Position numbers and translations under genes: made by a program
Origin: Thauera butanivorans NBRC 103042
GTDB taxonomy: Bacteria; Pseudomonadota; Gammaproteobacteria; Burkholderiales; Rhodocyclaceae
Direction of reading: 5' to 3'
DNA: 64,000 nucleotides
Assembly (NCBI RefSeq): GCF_001591165.1
Contig: NZ_BCUG01000003.1
Coordinates: 62,001 to 126,000, forward strand
In this document: in pieces, positions 1 to 8,033 of the stretch
Layout of the letters: every line of letters begins with the position of its first letter
Numbering within the stretch: the first letter of the stretch is position 1
The notes under the pieces: generated by a model
Seen by the model: only the letters and a program-made list of their open reading frames with translations
Databases searched by the model: none
What the model was told of the DNA's origin: nothing

Positions 1-65
1 CCGGCAAGCGCCGCGCAGGCCGATCTCCACGCTCGTGTGCATTCATGCACGAAGCGTCCCGGCCG

Positions 66-932
66 TCACCCGGCGGAACCGGATGCGACGGACCGTCCGT
101 CGCGCACCAGCACCAGCAACCTGGCATCCACGGTCAGGGACAGCGCCGTCAATGCCGCGGCCCTCGCCCGCCCGTCGGGCGTAGTGCGGAACAGGTGGGG
201 CGTCATCAGCAGCAAATCGGCGATCGCCTCGGCACCTTCCAGTTCCAGCGTGAAACGCAGGCTGTCGTGGGCGCCCATGCCGAATCCTGCCGGCACGCGG
301 GGCTCGCCCTTGCGCTCGGGCTTCAGCGCCGGATAGATGATCTCGCGCAGCTGGCGCAGATGGTCCGGGCCGGCATCGACCTGCAGCAGCAGGCCGCCAG
401 GCTTGAGCACCCGGGCGAACTCCGCATACACCGGAAAGCCGAACATGCACAGCACGCAGTCGAGCGTAGCGTCCGCCACCGGCAGCCTGGCATTGCTGCC
501 CACCAGCCAGGTCGCTTCACGCTGCTGCCTGGCCGCCGCCTGCACCGCCCACTTGGAAATATCCACCCCGGCCAGGGCAAGATGGCGGGCCACGGCCGAC
601 GCCCCGAGCCGGCGCAGGTAGTAGCCTTCGCCGCAGCCGGCGTCGAGACAGCTCGCCTCCCCTCTCGGCGGCAAGCCGGCCAGCACCCTGCGGCTCACCT
701 CGTCGGCAAGCGGCTGGTAATGGCCGGCGTTGAGGAAGCGCCTGCGCGCCGCGACCATTTCCTTGCTGTCGCCGGGGTCGCGCGAGCGCTTGTTCTGCAC
801 CGGCAGCAGGTTGACGTAGCCTTCGCGGGCGATGTCGAAGCCATGTCCCGCGGGGCAGCGCCAGGCTGCGCCGTCGCGCCGCAGCGGCGCGGCGTCCAGC
901 GGACAAGTCAGGTTCTGGAACGGAAGAATCAT
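66..932 (-). CDS. rlmA: 23S rRNA (guanine-N1)-methyltransferase RlmA family
   Basis: SAM-dependent methyltransferase expected to methylate a guanine N1 of 23S rRNA in the cytosol. The 288-residue protein has the RlmA N-terminal zinc knuckle region, the family signature EGYVNLLPVQNKRSRDPGDS and then a Rossmann SAM site (LDAGCGEGYY). The ATG at 932 puts the conserved LTCPLD segment at the N-terminus as in known RlmA; an upstream in-frame start would add a long unrelated leader. Of the usual four zinc ligands, Cys10, Cys26 and His30 are present but the second Cys is Asp13. It is divergent from the PilZ gene with about 106 bp between them. Family call is secure; the position methylated is inferred. 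Confidence 0.88.
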   Translation of the reverse strand: MILPFQNLTCPLDAAPLRRDGAAWRCPAGHGFDIAREGYVNLLPVQNKRSRDPGDSKEMVAARRRFLNAGHYQPLADEVSRRVLAGLPPRGEASCLDAGCGEGYYLRRLGASAVARHLALAGVDISKWAVQAAARQQREATWLVGSNARLPVADATLDCVLCMFGFPVYAEFARVLKPGGLLLQVDAGPDHLRQLREIIYPALKPERKGEPRVPAGFGMGAHDSLRFTLELEGAEAIADLLLMTPHLFRTTPDGRARAAALTALSLTVDARLLVLVRDGRSVASGSAG

Positions 933-1038
933 GGACGCGAAGCGTGCAGCAGCCCGGGCGCAAAAACAAGCGCAGCACCCAATGTGCCAGGCATTCGTGG
1001 ACACCGTACAATCGTGTGAAACCCACGCAGGATCCACC

Positions 1039-1791
1039 ATGAACACCGTAGCGGCTTCTCCCGACATCCCCGACGCAGCCGAAAAGGCGGCGCGAGGCCA
1101 GGCATCCCGGGCTGGCGCTCATGCCGATCGCAGCAGCCTCATCGACATGCGCCCGCTGATCGGAGATTCGCTGCAGCTCGACTGCGGAATGCCGCTGAAA
1201 TCGCAGAAAACCTACGTCAAGCTCGTGGGTTACCTGAAGGACCGGTCGATCGTCGTCACCGCGCCGACCGTCGGCGGGCGCCGGCTGGAACTGATCGAAA
1301 ATGACAACGTGCTCATCCGGGGCTTCTCCGGAACCAATGCCTACGCCTTCCGGGCATCCGTGATACGCGTGAGCCGGCTGCCTTTCGACTACGTCCATCT
1401 GTCTTTTCCGGACACCGTCTTCGGCCGGCCCGTGCGCCGATCCCAGCGCGTGAAGACCGAACTCGATGCCGATCTGCACCCAGGTTCCCCAGACCGGGCA
1501 GAACCGATCCGCGTGCGGATCGAGAACCTCAGCGCCCTCGGCGCACTGGTTTCGATGGCACACCCGCTCGATCCCGAACTGCCGGCACGCCTGAGCACGG
1601 CACTGATGGTGCACGGCAACCGTGTCGAGCTGGAAGCCGACAGCGTGATCGTCAGCCACCACGTGGAAACAAACGGCACCGGCATCCACAACTACGGCCT
1701 GAAGTTCACCGGTCTCGATCCGCATGATGCAATGTTGCTCAAGGCATACGTCTACCAGCAGATCGTGGACCACCCGGATTCGGTGTGCTGA
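1039..1791 (+). CDS. YcgR-type PilZ-domain c-di-GMP receptor (flagellar brake protein)
   Basis: A 250-residue cytosolic protein with an N-terminal YcgR-like beta domain (about residues 35-125) followed by a PilZ domain. The PilZ c-di-GMP motif is visible as RRSQRVKTELDAD and later NLSALG, matching the RxxxR and [D/N]xSxxG signatures. Proteins of this design bind c-di-GMP and slow flagellar rotation or act as other c-di-GMP effectors. The ATG at 1039 was chosen because upstream in-frame residues overlap the divergent rlmA promoter region and show no conservation-like pattern. It ends just before the tRNA-Ser terminator and the prophage left end. No flagellar genes are in the window, so its exact output is unknown. 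Confidence 0.85.
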   Translation: MNTVAASPDIPDAAEKAARGQASRAGAHADRSSLIDMRPLIGDSLQLDCGMPLKSQKTYVKLVGYLKDRSIVVTAPTVGGRRLELIENDNVLIRGFSGTNAYAFRASVIRVSRLPFDYVHLSFPDTVFGRPVRRSQRVKTELDADLHPGSPDRAEPIRVRIENLSALGALVSMAHPLDPELPARLSTALMVHGNRVELEADSVIVSHHVETNGTGIHNYGLKFTGLDPHDAMLLKAYVYQQIVDHPDSVC

Positions 1792-1853
1792 CGGGCTGCG
1801 CGCCGCAGGGACGCATTCTTTCGCCCGGAAAACGGGAAGTTGACACCGTAAAA

Positions 1854-1881
1854 GCAAAAACCCGCTGAGTTTCAGCGGGTT
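1854..1881 (-). terminator. Rho-independent terminator, originally of the tRNA-Ser transcript
   Basis: Ten-bp perfect stem (1859-1868 with 1872-1881, AACCCGCTGA) and a 3-nt loop. On the minus strand it is followed by TTTTTGCTTTT. Before prophage insertion this lay about 12 bp beyond the 3' end of tRNA-Ser; the prophage has moved it 41 kb away. It also backs the 3' end of the convergent PilZ gene. Confidence 0.75.
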
Positions 1882-1892
1882 ATGTGCTTTTC

Positions 1893-1909
1893 TGGCGGAG
1901 ACGGAGGGA
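1893..1909. other. attL core
   Basis: TGGCGGAGACGGAGGGA, identical over 17 bp to 43077-43093. It corresponds to the acceptor/T-arm 3' end of tRNA-Ser including CCA. Sequence to the left is chromosomal, to the right phage. Confidence 0.9.
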
Positions 1910-1955
1910 GGCACGGCCCCCGCAAAATCTGCCATATAGCCCCACCTCCTGCCCA

Positions 1956-1977
1956 GATGCCTACACGGATGCCTACA
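1956..1977 (+). repeat. Integrase arm-type direct repeats, left end
   Basis: Two copies of GATGCCTACA at 1956-1965 and 1968-1977, period 12 bp, 46 bp inside the attL core. The same paired arrangement with the same 12-bp period occurs at 42921-42942 near attR, which is the expected layout of integrase arm-binding sites in attP. Confidence 0.75.
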
Positions 1978-2059
1978 ACCTCGGCAGCGTCGCGGCCGCT
2001 GCGCATCACTCGTGATGCGTGTGCGCGCCATGACGCGCGCCCGCGTAGGTTCTCAAGTC

Positions 2060-2373
2060 GGGAGGGGGGGCAAAGAATAGTAACTTCAGTAACCTGATCT
2101 GCGAAACGGCCCTAGAAGCCGCGCCAATGCTGGCGATACGACAAATGCAAAAAGGTAATTTTTTAGTAATCAAAAGGTAATCTGATTACTCTTTTCCAGT
2201 GTAATTTTTCTGGCTTTCACGACCTATAAAAATCAATGACTTAGAAAAAGATTACCTTTTTGGTTACTTCAAATTACCTTTTTTTGTAATCTTTAAAGTC
2301 GTTTTAAATCAGTAGCTTGCACAGCGTTTCCGGGGGTCGATTACTGAGGTTACTATTCTTGGCCCCCCTTCCC
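2060..2373. repeat. Inverted-repeat-bounded AT-rich block with clustered GTAAY motifs
   Basis: Arms 2060-2094 and 2339-2373 are 35 nt each, 31 of 35 matching as an inverted repeat, with a G-run at the outer end and two GTAAC/T units 9 bp apart at the inner end. Between them is roughly 240 bp, much of it strongly AT-rich, in an otherwise GC-rich genome. GTAAT/GTAAC cores recur about twelve times in both orientations (2079, 2088, 2154, 2165, 2176, 2184, 2200, 2250, 2262, 2273, 2285, 2339, 2348). It may be a protein-binding array, replication or packaging site, or a MITE-like insertion. No function is assigned. Confidence 0.7.
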
Positions 2374-2724
2374 TAAAAAGTACCTTGAGCATCACCGCTG
2401 CCGGGGCTTGGCTCCACACTGCGGCCACGCCCAGGCCTTGAATCATTCCGCACCGCACACAAAGCACGTCGCCCGCTTTCTCAGCCCTTGGCGGCCATGG
2501 GTTTGCTCTTGTGCGGCGCCGCGTCATTTCCTCTACCCGAAGCGCCCAGGCGTGGCGGGGGGACGAGCCCGCGCGCTGGGGGTTCGGGACGTGGGGCTGT
2601 GGCTGGGCTGGGCTGGGCTGGCGCACCATGATGGTGCGCGGCGGTCGGGGGGCGACGGGCGGGCGCACGCGGGCCGCGTGGGGGCGGCCAGCAGAGCGGG
2701 CGATGCGGGAGGACGGGGCCGGGA

Positions 2725-3765
2725 TCAGTCCGAGGTGCGGATCTGGAACTCTGCGGCGGTGGTGAGGCTGTCGGGGGTGAGACGGTGGGTGAGGCGCTTG
2801 ATGATCCAGTCGGCGCTGTCGATCTCGGGCCTGAAGCCGACGACGTGCGTGGGCAGTTCTGGGATCAGCTCGGGCTGGCCGATGGCGAGTGTGAGGCTGA
2901 ATTCAGCGACGGCACGCTGTAGGCGCTTCCATTCGGCCTCCGCAGCCTCGCGTGCGTTGCGTAGGCTGGCGTAGGTGTGGCGCAGCGTCTTGACGCTGCC
3001 GGCGCCGGGTTCGGTGGTGTCGTCGCCTGCGGGGGCATTTTCCGACCCGGCGAGGAATGATTCGCGCTGGCCGGTGCGGGTGTTGTGCCAGTATGCGAGC
3101 ACGCCGGTGTATGCATCGCGGTCGGCTGCGGCGAAACGATGCTGGTCGCCACTGCTGCGGGTGATCGTGACCGGCTGTAGCGGCGTGCCGCCGGCCGTGG
3201 TGCCGGCGCCGTTGGGCATCAGCAGCAAGCGGCGATCCTTGACCGTCGCGATGCTGTCGTGCATCCGGGCCAAGCGCGTGAGCATGTTTGCGTCCGATTC
3301 ATCGGTCTGATCAAGATGTGCGATCGCGCGGTCAGCGAGGGCCTGGGCGATCACGGGCACGAGGTTGTTACGAGCGGCGATACTGCTGATGACTGCCCCC
3401 AGCATCGTGCCGTGCCAGCTCTGGTTCCGCTTGTCGTGGAACCTGCCCCGCAGGTCCGCGCTTCGCGCGCGGATGGTCAGGCGATCGGGGGCGCCGCTGT
3501 GCTCCACTTCGTCGACGTTGTAGGTGCCCTTGTCGATCAGGGCGTCACCGCGCCAGCCGATGGCTACGTTCACAACCACGCCACGGGCTGGCATCGCCAG
3601 CGCGCCGTCAGAATCATCCAGAACGATGTCCAGTTGATCGGCCTCGAATCCGGGGTTGTCTGTGATCGTCAGCTCGATCAGCCGCGGCTGCATCAGCGGC
3701 GTGATGTCGCGGCCGTCCAGCGTGACCAGATAATCGGGGCTGGGGTGGTGATGGGCCTGGGACAT
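2725..3765 (-). CDS. D: P2 gpD-like baseplate hub / late control protein D
   Basis: A 346-residue protein of the Phage_GPD family, which forms the hub of the contractile-tail baseplate under the spike (a gp27-type fold). It opens with the typical YLVTLDGRDITPLMQPRLIE and has the DQLDIVLDD segment near residue 45. It is the last gene of the F operon (FI FII E T U D) as in P2, 2 bp downstream of U. After its stop lies the non-coding left end of the prophage. Confidence 0.92.
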   Translation of the reverse strand: MSQAHHHPSPDYLVTLDGRDITPLMQPRLIELTITDNPGFEADQLDIVLDDSDGALAMPARGVVVNVAIGWRGDALIDKGTYNVDEVEHSGAPDRLTIRARSADLRGRFHDKRNQSWHGTMLGAVISSIAARNNLVPVIAQALADRAIAHLDQTDESDANMLTRLARMHDSIATVKDRRLLLMPNGAGTTAGGTPLQPVTITRSSGDQHRFAAADRDAYTGVLAYWHNTRTGQRESFLAGSENAPAGDDTTEPGAGSVKTLRHTYASLRNAREAAEAEWKRLQRAVAEFSLTLAIGQPELIPELPTHVVGFRPEIDSADWIIKRLTHRLTPDSLTTAAEFQIRTSD

Positions 3766-3767
3766 TC

Positions 3768-4172
3768 TCAGGGCTCTGACGACAGCATCCCGGCGTGCTC
3801 ATCGACGCGCGCAAACCCGATGCGGAATTCGATGCGCCGAGCGCTTCCGTCCTTGAAGAACAGGGTGCGTGTGAGATTGAGCGAAGTGATGACGAAGTGG
3901 CCATACACCCGCCCGTTGCCATCGATCAGCGGTGCCGCTGTACCAGCGTCGGCCATCTCGCGCAGTTCGGTGATGCTGGGCTCGCCGCCTGTGATCTCCG
4001 GAGCCAGTACACCGGAAAGCGTGACCGTTTCATCGTCCGGCCCGAGGAACTGGCGTGCCGGCCGCACCCCTACGCGGCTGCTCGCTGCATGCCGCCATCC
4101 CATGGCCTGTTCCATCGACTGAAACGGCAGGCTGGCCAGCTCGAACACGAACATCCCGAAGCTCATCAGCAT
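3768..4172 (-). CDS. U: P2 gpU-like tail terminator protein
   Basis: 134 residues, the Phage_P2_GpU family that caps and completes the tail tube. Recognised by the opening MSFGMFVFELASLPFQ pattern and its place between T and D. Only 2-3 bp separate it from its neighbours. An alternative start is the Met two codons in. Confidence 0.88.
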   Translation of the reverse strand: MLMSFGMFVFELASLPFQSMEQAMGWRHAASSRVGVRPARQFLGPDDETVTLSGVLAPEITGGEPSITELREMADAGTAAPLIDGNGRVYGHFVITSLNLTRTLFFKDGSARRIEFRIGFARVDEHAGMLSSEP

Positions 4173-4175
4173 GAT

Positions 4176-6746
4176 TTACTCATCATCGGCCAGCCGCGAG
4201 CGGCGCCGTGCGGCTGCGTCACGGTCGCGGCGGTCCAGCTCGGCCGCCACCGCCCGCGCGACCTGCTGCGGGTCCATGCCGGGCGCGGCGTGGATGTGGA
4301 TCTCGTAATGGCTACTGACCTGGCCGCCACCGGCAGCGCGGGCAGCCAGCGGCGGGCGGCTGTCGATCGGGATGTCTGCGCCGCCGGCCATCGCCACGCC
4401 CACCCCGGCCATGCCGGTACCGGCAGCCACGGTAAGGGCGCGCGCGGCTCGTGTGAGCACATCCAGCGGCGCGCCAGCGGTGCGCTGCAGGCCCTGCGCC
4501 AGGCCCTGCATGGTGAAGCCGCCGAGTTCGGCGAAGACACGCGATGGTGAGCGGATGCCCAGCTTTTCCTTGAACCACCCGACAACGCTATCGCCCGCGC
4601 CGGTGATCGCGTCTCGGGCGCGGCCCAGCGTGCCCGTGATGCCGCGCACCAGGCCATCGATCAGCATGCCGCCGAACTCTGTGAACTTGCCCGGCAGCTC
4701 GATGCCGAAATAGCTCAACACACCCGCCATCGCGCCATAGAACAGCCCCACCGGGCTCCAGTTGATGATCAGCGCCCCCACGGCACCCAAGCCGCCCGCG
4801 AACGCCGCGCGAATCTCCGACCAGATCCGGCCAAAGGTGGCCGCCACCGTGTCCCAGTTGCGCCAGACCAGGTACGCGCCCAGTGCCAGCGCTGCGATCG
4901 TCGCGCCGATGGGGTTCGCGATCAGCAAGCCCAGCACAATGCGCAGGCCGGTTGCCAATGCCGGCAGCGCCCCCCGCGCGAGGGACCACAACGCCCCGCC
5001 GAGCCTCGCGCCCTGGATGCCGAACAGCGCCATGCCATATCGCATGACAGCAAACGGCCCGATCACCGCCGCTAGCGCCAGCGCAAGCCCCCCGAAGGCA
5101 GCAACAACGAACGCAGTACCGATTGCGATCTTGGACAGCGCAGACACCAGCCCGGGGTTTGCCGCCGCCCACGCGCCCACCTGGCCGACGATTTCGGTGA
5201 TCCACTTGACTGTGTCGCGCATCGCGCCATTGTTGGTTTCGAACAGCGTGATTTGCAAATCTTCCCAGCCGGAAGACAGCTCATCCAGATCGCCAGTCAG
5301 GTTATCAGCCATTTTCTTGGCAACCTTGGAGGCCTCCCCAGCACTGTCGCGCAGCGTCTGGATGAATGTCTGCAACTCGCCACCGCCCGCCTTGCCCACA
5401 AGGTAGTTCAAGCCGGCCGACGCCTCTTCACCCGCAATTGCCTTAAGGTAGCCGGACCGCTGCGCGTTGCCCAGGTTCAGGGTTTTCTGATGAATCTCCG
5501 CCAGCACATCGGCAACCGGGCGCATGTTGCCCGCGCTGTCTGCGGCCTGTATGCCCAAATCCTCCAAGGCTTCGCGGGCCATCTTGGGCGGCGCGGCCAG
5601 GCGGGACATGATGGCCCGCAGCGAGGTGCCGGCCATTCCCCCCTGCAGGCCAGCACCGCCCAGGATGCCGGCCATGGCGGCGGTTGTTTCGAGGTCGTAG
5701 CTCAGCCCTTCGGCCACCGTACCCGCATATTTCATGGTTTCGCCGAGCATTTCGAGCGTGGTGTTCGACTGAGTGAACGCCGCTACCAGCACATCGCTCA
5801 CCTCGCCCATACGGCCGGGGTCGATGTTGAACTGGCTAAGGATGTTCGACGCAATATCCGCCGTGCGCCCAAGATCGGTATCCCCTGCCAGCGCAGCATC
5901 CAGCAGCCCCGGCATAGCCGCGCGGATGGCCTCGGGCGTGAATCCAGCCATTGCAAGGAAAGCCTGCCCCTGCGCCGCATCGGTGGCGCTGAACATCGTC
6001 ACCGCGCCCAAGTGCCGCGCCTGCTCGCGCAAGACCCTCATCTGCTCGCTGTCTTTATCCAACCGGGCAAGGGCCTGCACCTTGCTCATTGTCTTGTCGA
6101 ACTCGATACCAGGTTGGACGAAGCGCGCGGCACCGTACAGCACACCACCGCCCGCCCCCAGCGCCGCCGCCCCGGCCCCCGCAATGCGGTTCCGCGCGTC
6201 AAGCGTGCGGTCGTACCGCTCGCGTGCCGCGTTGAGCCGCCCCGTGTGCTCGGCCTGGGCTCGCAGCGCCGCGGTCTGCCGCGCCAGGGCATCGGTCGCC
6301 GCCGTGGTGCGGGTGCGGAGTTCCGCCTGATGCTGGGCCAGCCCCTTCAACGGCACGCCGGCCGCCTGCAGTTCGGTGCGTAAGCGCTGCTGCTGCACCG
6401 TCAGCGCCTGGTGCCGCTCGCGCAACTGGTGCGCCTCGCGCCGTGCGGCCTCGAAGTTTCGCGTCAGCGCCTTGCTGGGCGCATCCGTCGCCTTCATCTC
6501 CCGCGCCAGCGCCGCCACTTTGCCGCGCGCCAGCTCCAGCGTGTTGCCGGTCACGGCAACGTCGCGCGACACCTTGCGGAAGCTGTCGATCTGCCGGCCC
6601 TGCGCTTCCAGCGCCCGCAAGCTGTCGCGTGCCGCCTTCACTGCCGCACTCATGCCCTTGCCGCCGGCGGTGATCGCCTTCAGCGGCCCGGATGCCCGGT
6701 CGATCGCGTTCAGAATGACCTGCAGGCGCAGGTCGCGCGCGTTCAT
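4176..6746 (-). CDS. T: Tail tape measure protein (P2 gpT-like)
   Basis: 856 residues. An N-terminal alpha-helical, Gln/Arg/Ala-rich region (about 30-185) looks coiled-coil. It is followed by the TMP core with EFDKTMSKVQAL and the Gly/Ala-rich GAGLQGGMAGTSLRAIMS signature near residue 370, hydrophobic helices at about 540-580 and 600-625, and a charged C-terminus. It sets tail length and is packed in the tail lumen before ejection. Length is close to that of P2 gpT. It overlaps the upstream membrane gene by 4 nt. Confidence 0.93.
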   Translation of the reverse strand: MNARDLRLQVILNAIDRASGPLKAITAGGKGMSAAVKAARDSLRALEAQGRQIDSFRKVSRDVAVTGNTLELARGKVAALAREMKATDAPSKALTRNFEAARREAHQLRERHQALTVQQQRLRTELQAAGVPLKGLAQHQAELRTRTTAATDALARQTAALRAQAEHTGRLNAARERYDRTLDARNRIAGAGAAALGAGGGVLYGAARFVQPGIEFDKTMSKVQALARLDKDSEQMRVLREQARHLGAVTMFSATDAAQGQAFLAMAGFTPEAIRAAMPGLLDAALAGDTDLGRTADIASNILSQFNIDPGRMGEVSDVLVAAFTQSNTTLEMLGETMKYAGTVAEGLSYDLETTAAMAGILGGAGLQGGMAGTSLRAIMSRLAAPPKMAREALEDLGIQAADSAGNMRPVADVLAEIHQKTLNLGNAQRSGYLKAIAGEEASAGLNYLVGKAGGGELQTFIQTLRDSAGEASKVAKKMADNLTGDLDELSSGWEDLQITLFETNNGAMRDTVKWITEIVGQVGAWAAANPGLVSALSKIAIGTAFVVAAFGGLALALAAVIGPFAVMRYGMALFGIQGARLGGALWSLARGALPALATGLRIVLGLLIANPIGATIAALALGAYLVWRNWDTVAATFGRIWSEIRAAFAGGLGAVGALIINWSPVGLFYGAMAGVLSYFGIELPGKFTEFGGMLIDGLVRGITGTLGRARDAITGAGDSVVGWFKEKLGIRSPSRVFAELGGFTMQGLAQGLQRTAGAPLDVLTRAARALTVAAGTGMAGVGVAMAGGADIPIDSRPPLAARAAGGGQVSSHYEIHIHAAPGMDPQQVARAVAAELDRRDRDAAARRRSRLADDE

Positions 6747-7063
6747 CTTTCAGCGGCCGCGAGCTGCCGCACCGGGCATTCGGGGCACTTGCACTGCCGG
6801 CGGTTCAGCATGTGGATGCCCGCCGTACCAGCGTTCGACAGCGCCACGCCGACCAGCATCAGCCACGGCCAGGCGTAGGGGTCGCCAAGCAGGTAGTCCG
6901 CCACCGACGCCAGCAGCACGAACTGCCCGCCCGCCTTGGCGATGTACGCCCAGCGAATCCGCCCACGCGTGCAGCGGCCCATGTGCGTCACCGCGCACAG
7001 CGTGAAATACAGGGCCACCAGGCTCGTGACAAAGATCAACAGCATCAGCATCGGAATGATCAT
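6743..7063 (-). CDS. Small multi-spanning membrane protein between E' and T
   Basis: 106 residues with three hydrophobic stretches (about 1-25, 42-60, 63-85) and a Cys-rich tail (CKCPEC at 91-96). It overlaps T by 4 nt and the next upstream gene by 4 nt, so it is translated with the tail operon. No family recognised. P2 has no gene here. Holin, antiholin or superinfection-exclusion roles are all possible because no holin was found near the endolysin. Confidence 0.7.
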   Translation of the reverse strand: MIIPMLMLLIFVTSLVALYFTLCAVTHMGRCTRGRIRWAYIAKAGGQFVLLASVADYLLGDPYAWPWLMLVGVALSNAGTAGIHMLNRRQCKCPECPVRQLAAAER

Positions 7064-7401
7064 TCGCTGCCTCCGCGGCGCTTGATGAACCCGGTGGGAT
7101 CGCGCGAGAAGCGCCGGCCCAGTACCGCGATCGCACCCACGAAATGAATGCTCAGCAAGCCCACCGCCAGCCCCAGCAGCCCCTCCACGCTGCCGTCCGT
7201 AGGCAGCCAGGCAATGCCGGTATGCAGCAGCCACGCCACGATCACCGGCGGGCCAAAGTAGGCCCCCAGCACGCCGAACAGCAGCGCCGTGGCCCACTGG
7301 CTGGTCGGCACCTCGTGCATGTAGCTCAGCATGATCACGGCGCCGAAGAATCCGACGATCGGGGGGATCAGCTTCGTGCTGCTGAATGGTTCGGGGGTCA
7401 T
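7060..7401 (-). CDS. Three-helix membrane protein, holin candidate
   Basis: 113 residues with three predicted TM segments (about 12-28, 38-62, 73-95) and a short basic C-terminus (RRFSRDPTGFIKRRGG), the general shape of a class I holin. The ATG at 7401 overlaps the E' stop (ATGA). It pairs with the downstream 106-aa membrane gene through another 4-nt overlap. The lysis role is inferred from topology and from the absence of a holin next to the endolysin. Confidence 0.65.
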   Translation of the reverse strand: MTPEPFSSTKLIPPIVGFFGAVIMLSYMHEVPTSQWATALLFGVLGAYFGPPVIVAWLLHTGIAWLPTDGSVEGLLGLAVGLLSIHFVGAIAVLGRRFSRDPTGFIKRRGGSE

Positions 7402-7565
7402 TTTTCGTCCGGGCTGTTGCGGATGCGGGCGCGCTCGCGCCACGCCATCAAGTCTGTGAGTGACAGGCCGTCCATGTCGCCCGGTGCCCAGTGGAACACC
7501 ACCGCAATGTCGGCCATCGCGTCTTCTACGTGGCCTGGGATGGCTCCAGCAGCCGCTTCTGCAGC
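7398..7565 (-). CDS. E': gpE' extension made by -1 frameshift (tail assembly chaperone)
   Basis: From the slippery site the -1 frame reads 55 residues to a TGA at 7398-7400. It includes MADIAVVFHWAPGDMDGLSL and continues with ELM-type LTDLMAWRERARIRN, the recognisable GpE family sequence. A fusion of the first 87 residues of E plus 55 gives a 142-residue E+E' protein. In tailed phages the two chaperone forms load the tape measure. Too short to be found by ordinary gene calling. The stop overlaps the next gene's start. Confidence 0.85.
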   Translation of the reverse strand, partial: AAEAAAGAIPGHVEDAMADIAVVFHWAPGDMDGLSLTDLMAWRERARIRNSPDEK

Positions 7566-7825
7566 AAAAAACCGGCCACGGCCCCACCGATCTGCACCAG
7601 GTCGGCCGGGTCCATGCCGCGCACGTCGGCGGTGGTCAGCGTGGGCGTGCTGATGCGCGGCACCACGGTGACCAAGGATTCCACGTCCATCGCCAGCAGG
7701 GCGGTGAGCGCCACGCCGCGCAGCTCGCCGGCATTGGGCTTGCGCAGGGCGACTTCGGTGATGTTCTGCTCGCCGCGTTGGATGGGGGTGTCGAGCTGGA
7801 CGGTTTCGGTTTTCGGGGTGTTCAT
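7526..7825 (-). CDS. E: Tail assembly chaperone E (P2 gpE-like)
   Basis: 99 residues, Phage_TAC/gpE family: starts with a beta-rich segment and ends in the helix VQIGGAVAGFLLQ. It binds the tape measure during tail assembly. Near its 3' end it carries a T TTT TTG slippery heptamer in the zero frame, which allows production of E+E'. Placed between the tube gene and T as in P2. Confidence 0.9.
   Translation of the reverse strand: MNTPKTETVQLDTPIQRGEQNITEVALRKPNAGELRGVALTALLAMDVESLVTVVPRISTPTLTTADVRGMDPADLVQIGGAVAGFLLQKRLLEPSQAT
7565..7571 (-). promoter_or_regulatory. Programmed -1 ribosomal frameshift site (TTTTTTG)
   Basis: On the minus strand GGT TTT TTG in the E frame presents T TTT TTG, the same kind of heptamer used by P2 for E to E'. 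The -1 frame immediately downstream is open and encodes the conserved E' domain. No stimulatory structure was modelled. Confidence 0.85.
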
Positions 7826-7838
7826 TGCATGGTTCCGG

Positions 7839-8033
7839 TTACAGGGTTGAACGTGTGGACTGACGTTGCGGTGCTGGCGTCGCCGGCTCTTCGGGATCGA
7901 TGTCGAGCTTCAGCTTCAGCGGCTCGCGTGGCGGGTCTGGGATCAGCCAGTGTGCGGCCTTGGTGCCGGCCACGAAGAGGAACCCCGCAACCAGGACAGC
8001 GAGCAGGATCACCCCGATCTCACGGCCCTTCAC
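7839..8033 (-). CDS. Small single-pass membrane protein between tube and E
   Basis: 64 residues: basic start, one TM segment (about 6-27), then a Pro/Glu-rich tail. Starts 4 nt inside the FII stop (ATGA), so it belongs to the tail operon. No family recognised; the N-terminal anchor with an extended tail could fit an inner spanin subunit, but it is very short and no partner is nested in it. Confidence 0.6.
   Translation of the reverse strand: MKGREIGVILLAVLVAGFLFVAGTKAAHWLIPDPPREPLKLKLDIDPEEPATPAPQRQSTRSTL

Larger units (their letters stand above)
1910..2724. other. Non-coding left end of prophage between attL and gene D
   Basis: About 815 bp without a gene I can support. It holds the integrase arm-type repeats (1956-1977), an inverted-repeat-flanked AT-rich block (2060-2373), a four-unit GGCTG-type tandem run (about 2600-2620) and a 9-bp perfect palindrome with 1-nt centre (2621-2639, GCGCACCAT/ATGGTGCGC). 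P2 carries ogr in this position; here the Ogr-like gene is instead at 32367. A 72-codon minus frame (2309-2527) reads through the right repeat arm and is not convincing. Confidence 0.6.

Noticed and set aside
37-50. GTGCAT/ATGCAC palindrome beyond the rlmA stop
   Set aside because: Only 6 bp, 2-nt loop and no T-run; not a convincing terminator.
2309-2527. 72-codon minus-strand frame reading through the right inverted-repeat arm
   Set aside because: No proper RBS spacing, most of it is repeat-derived (the left arm gives a similar peptide in the opposite direction), and no family is recognisable.
2621-2639. GCGCACCAT/ATGGTGCGC palindrome after gene D
   Set aside because: No T-run, so it is not called as the late-operon terminator; noted only in the description of the gene-free end.
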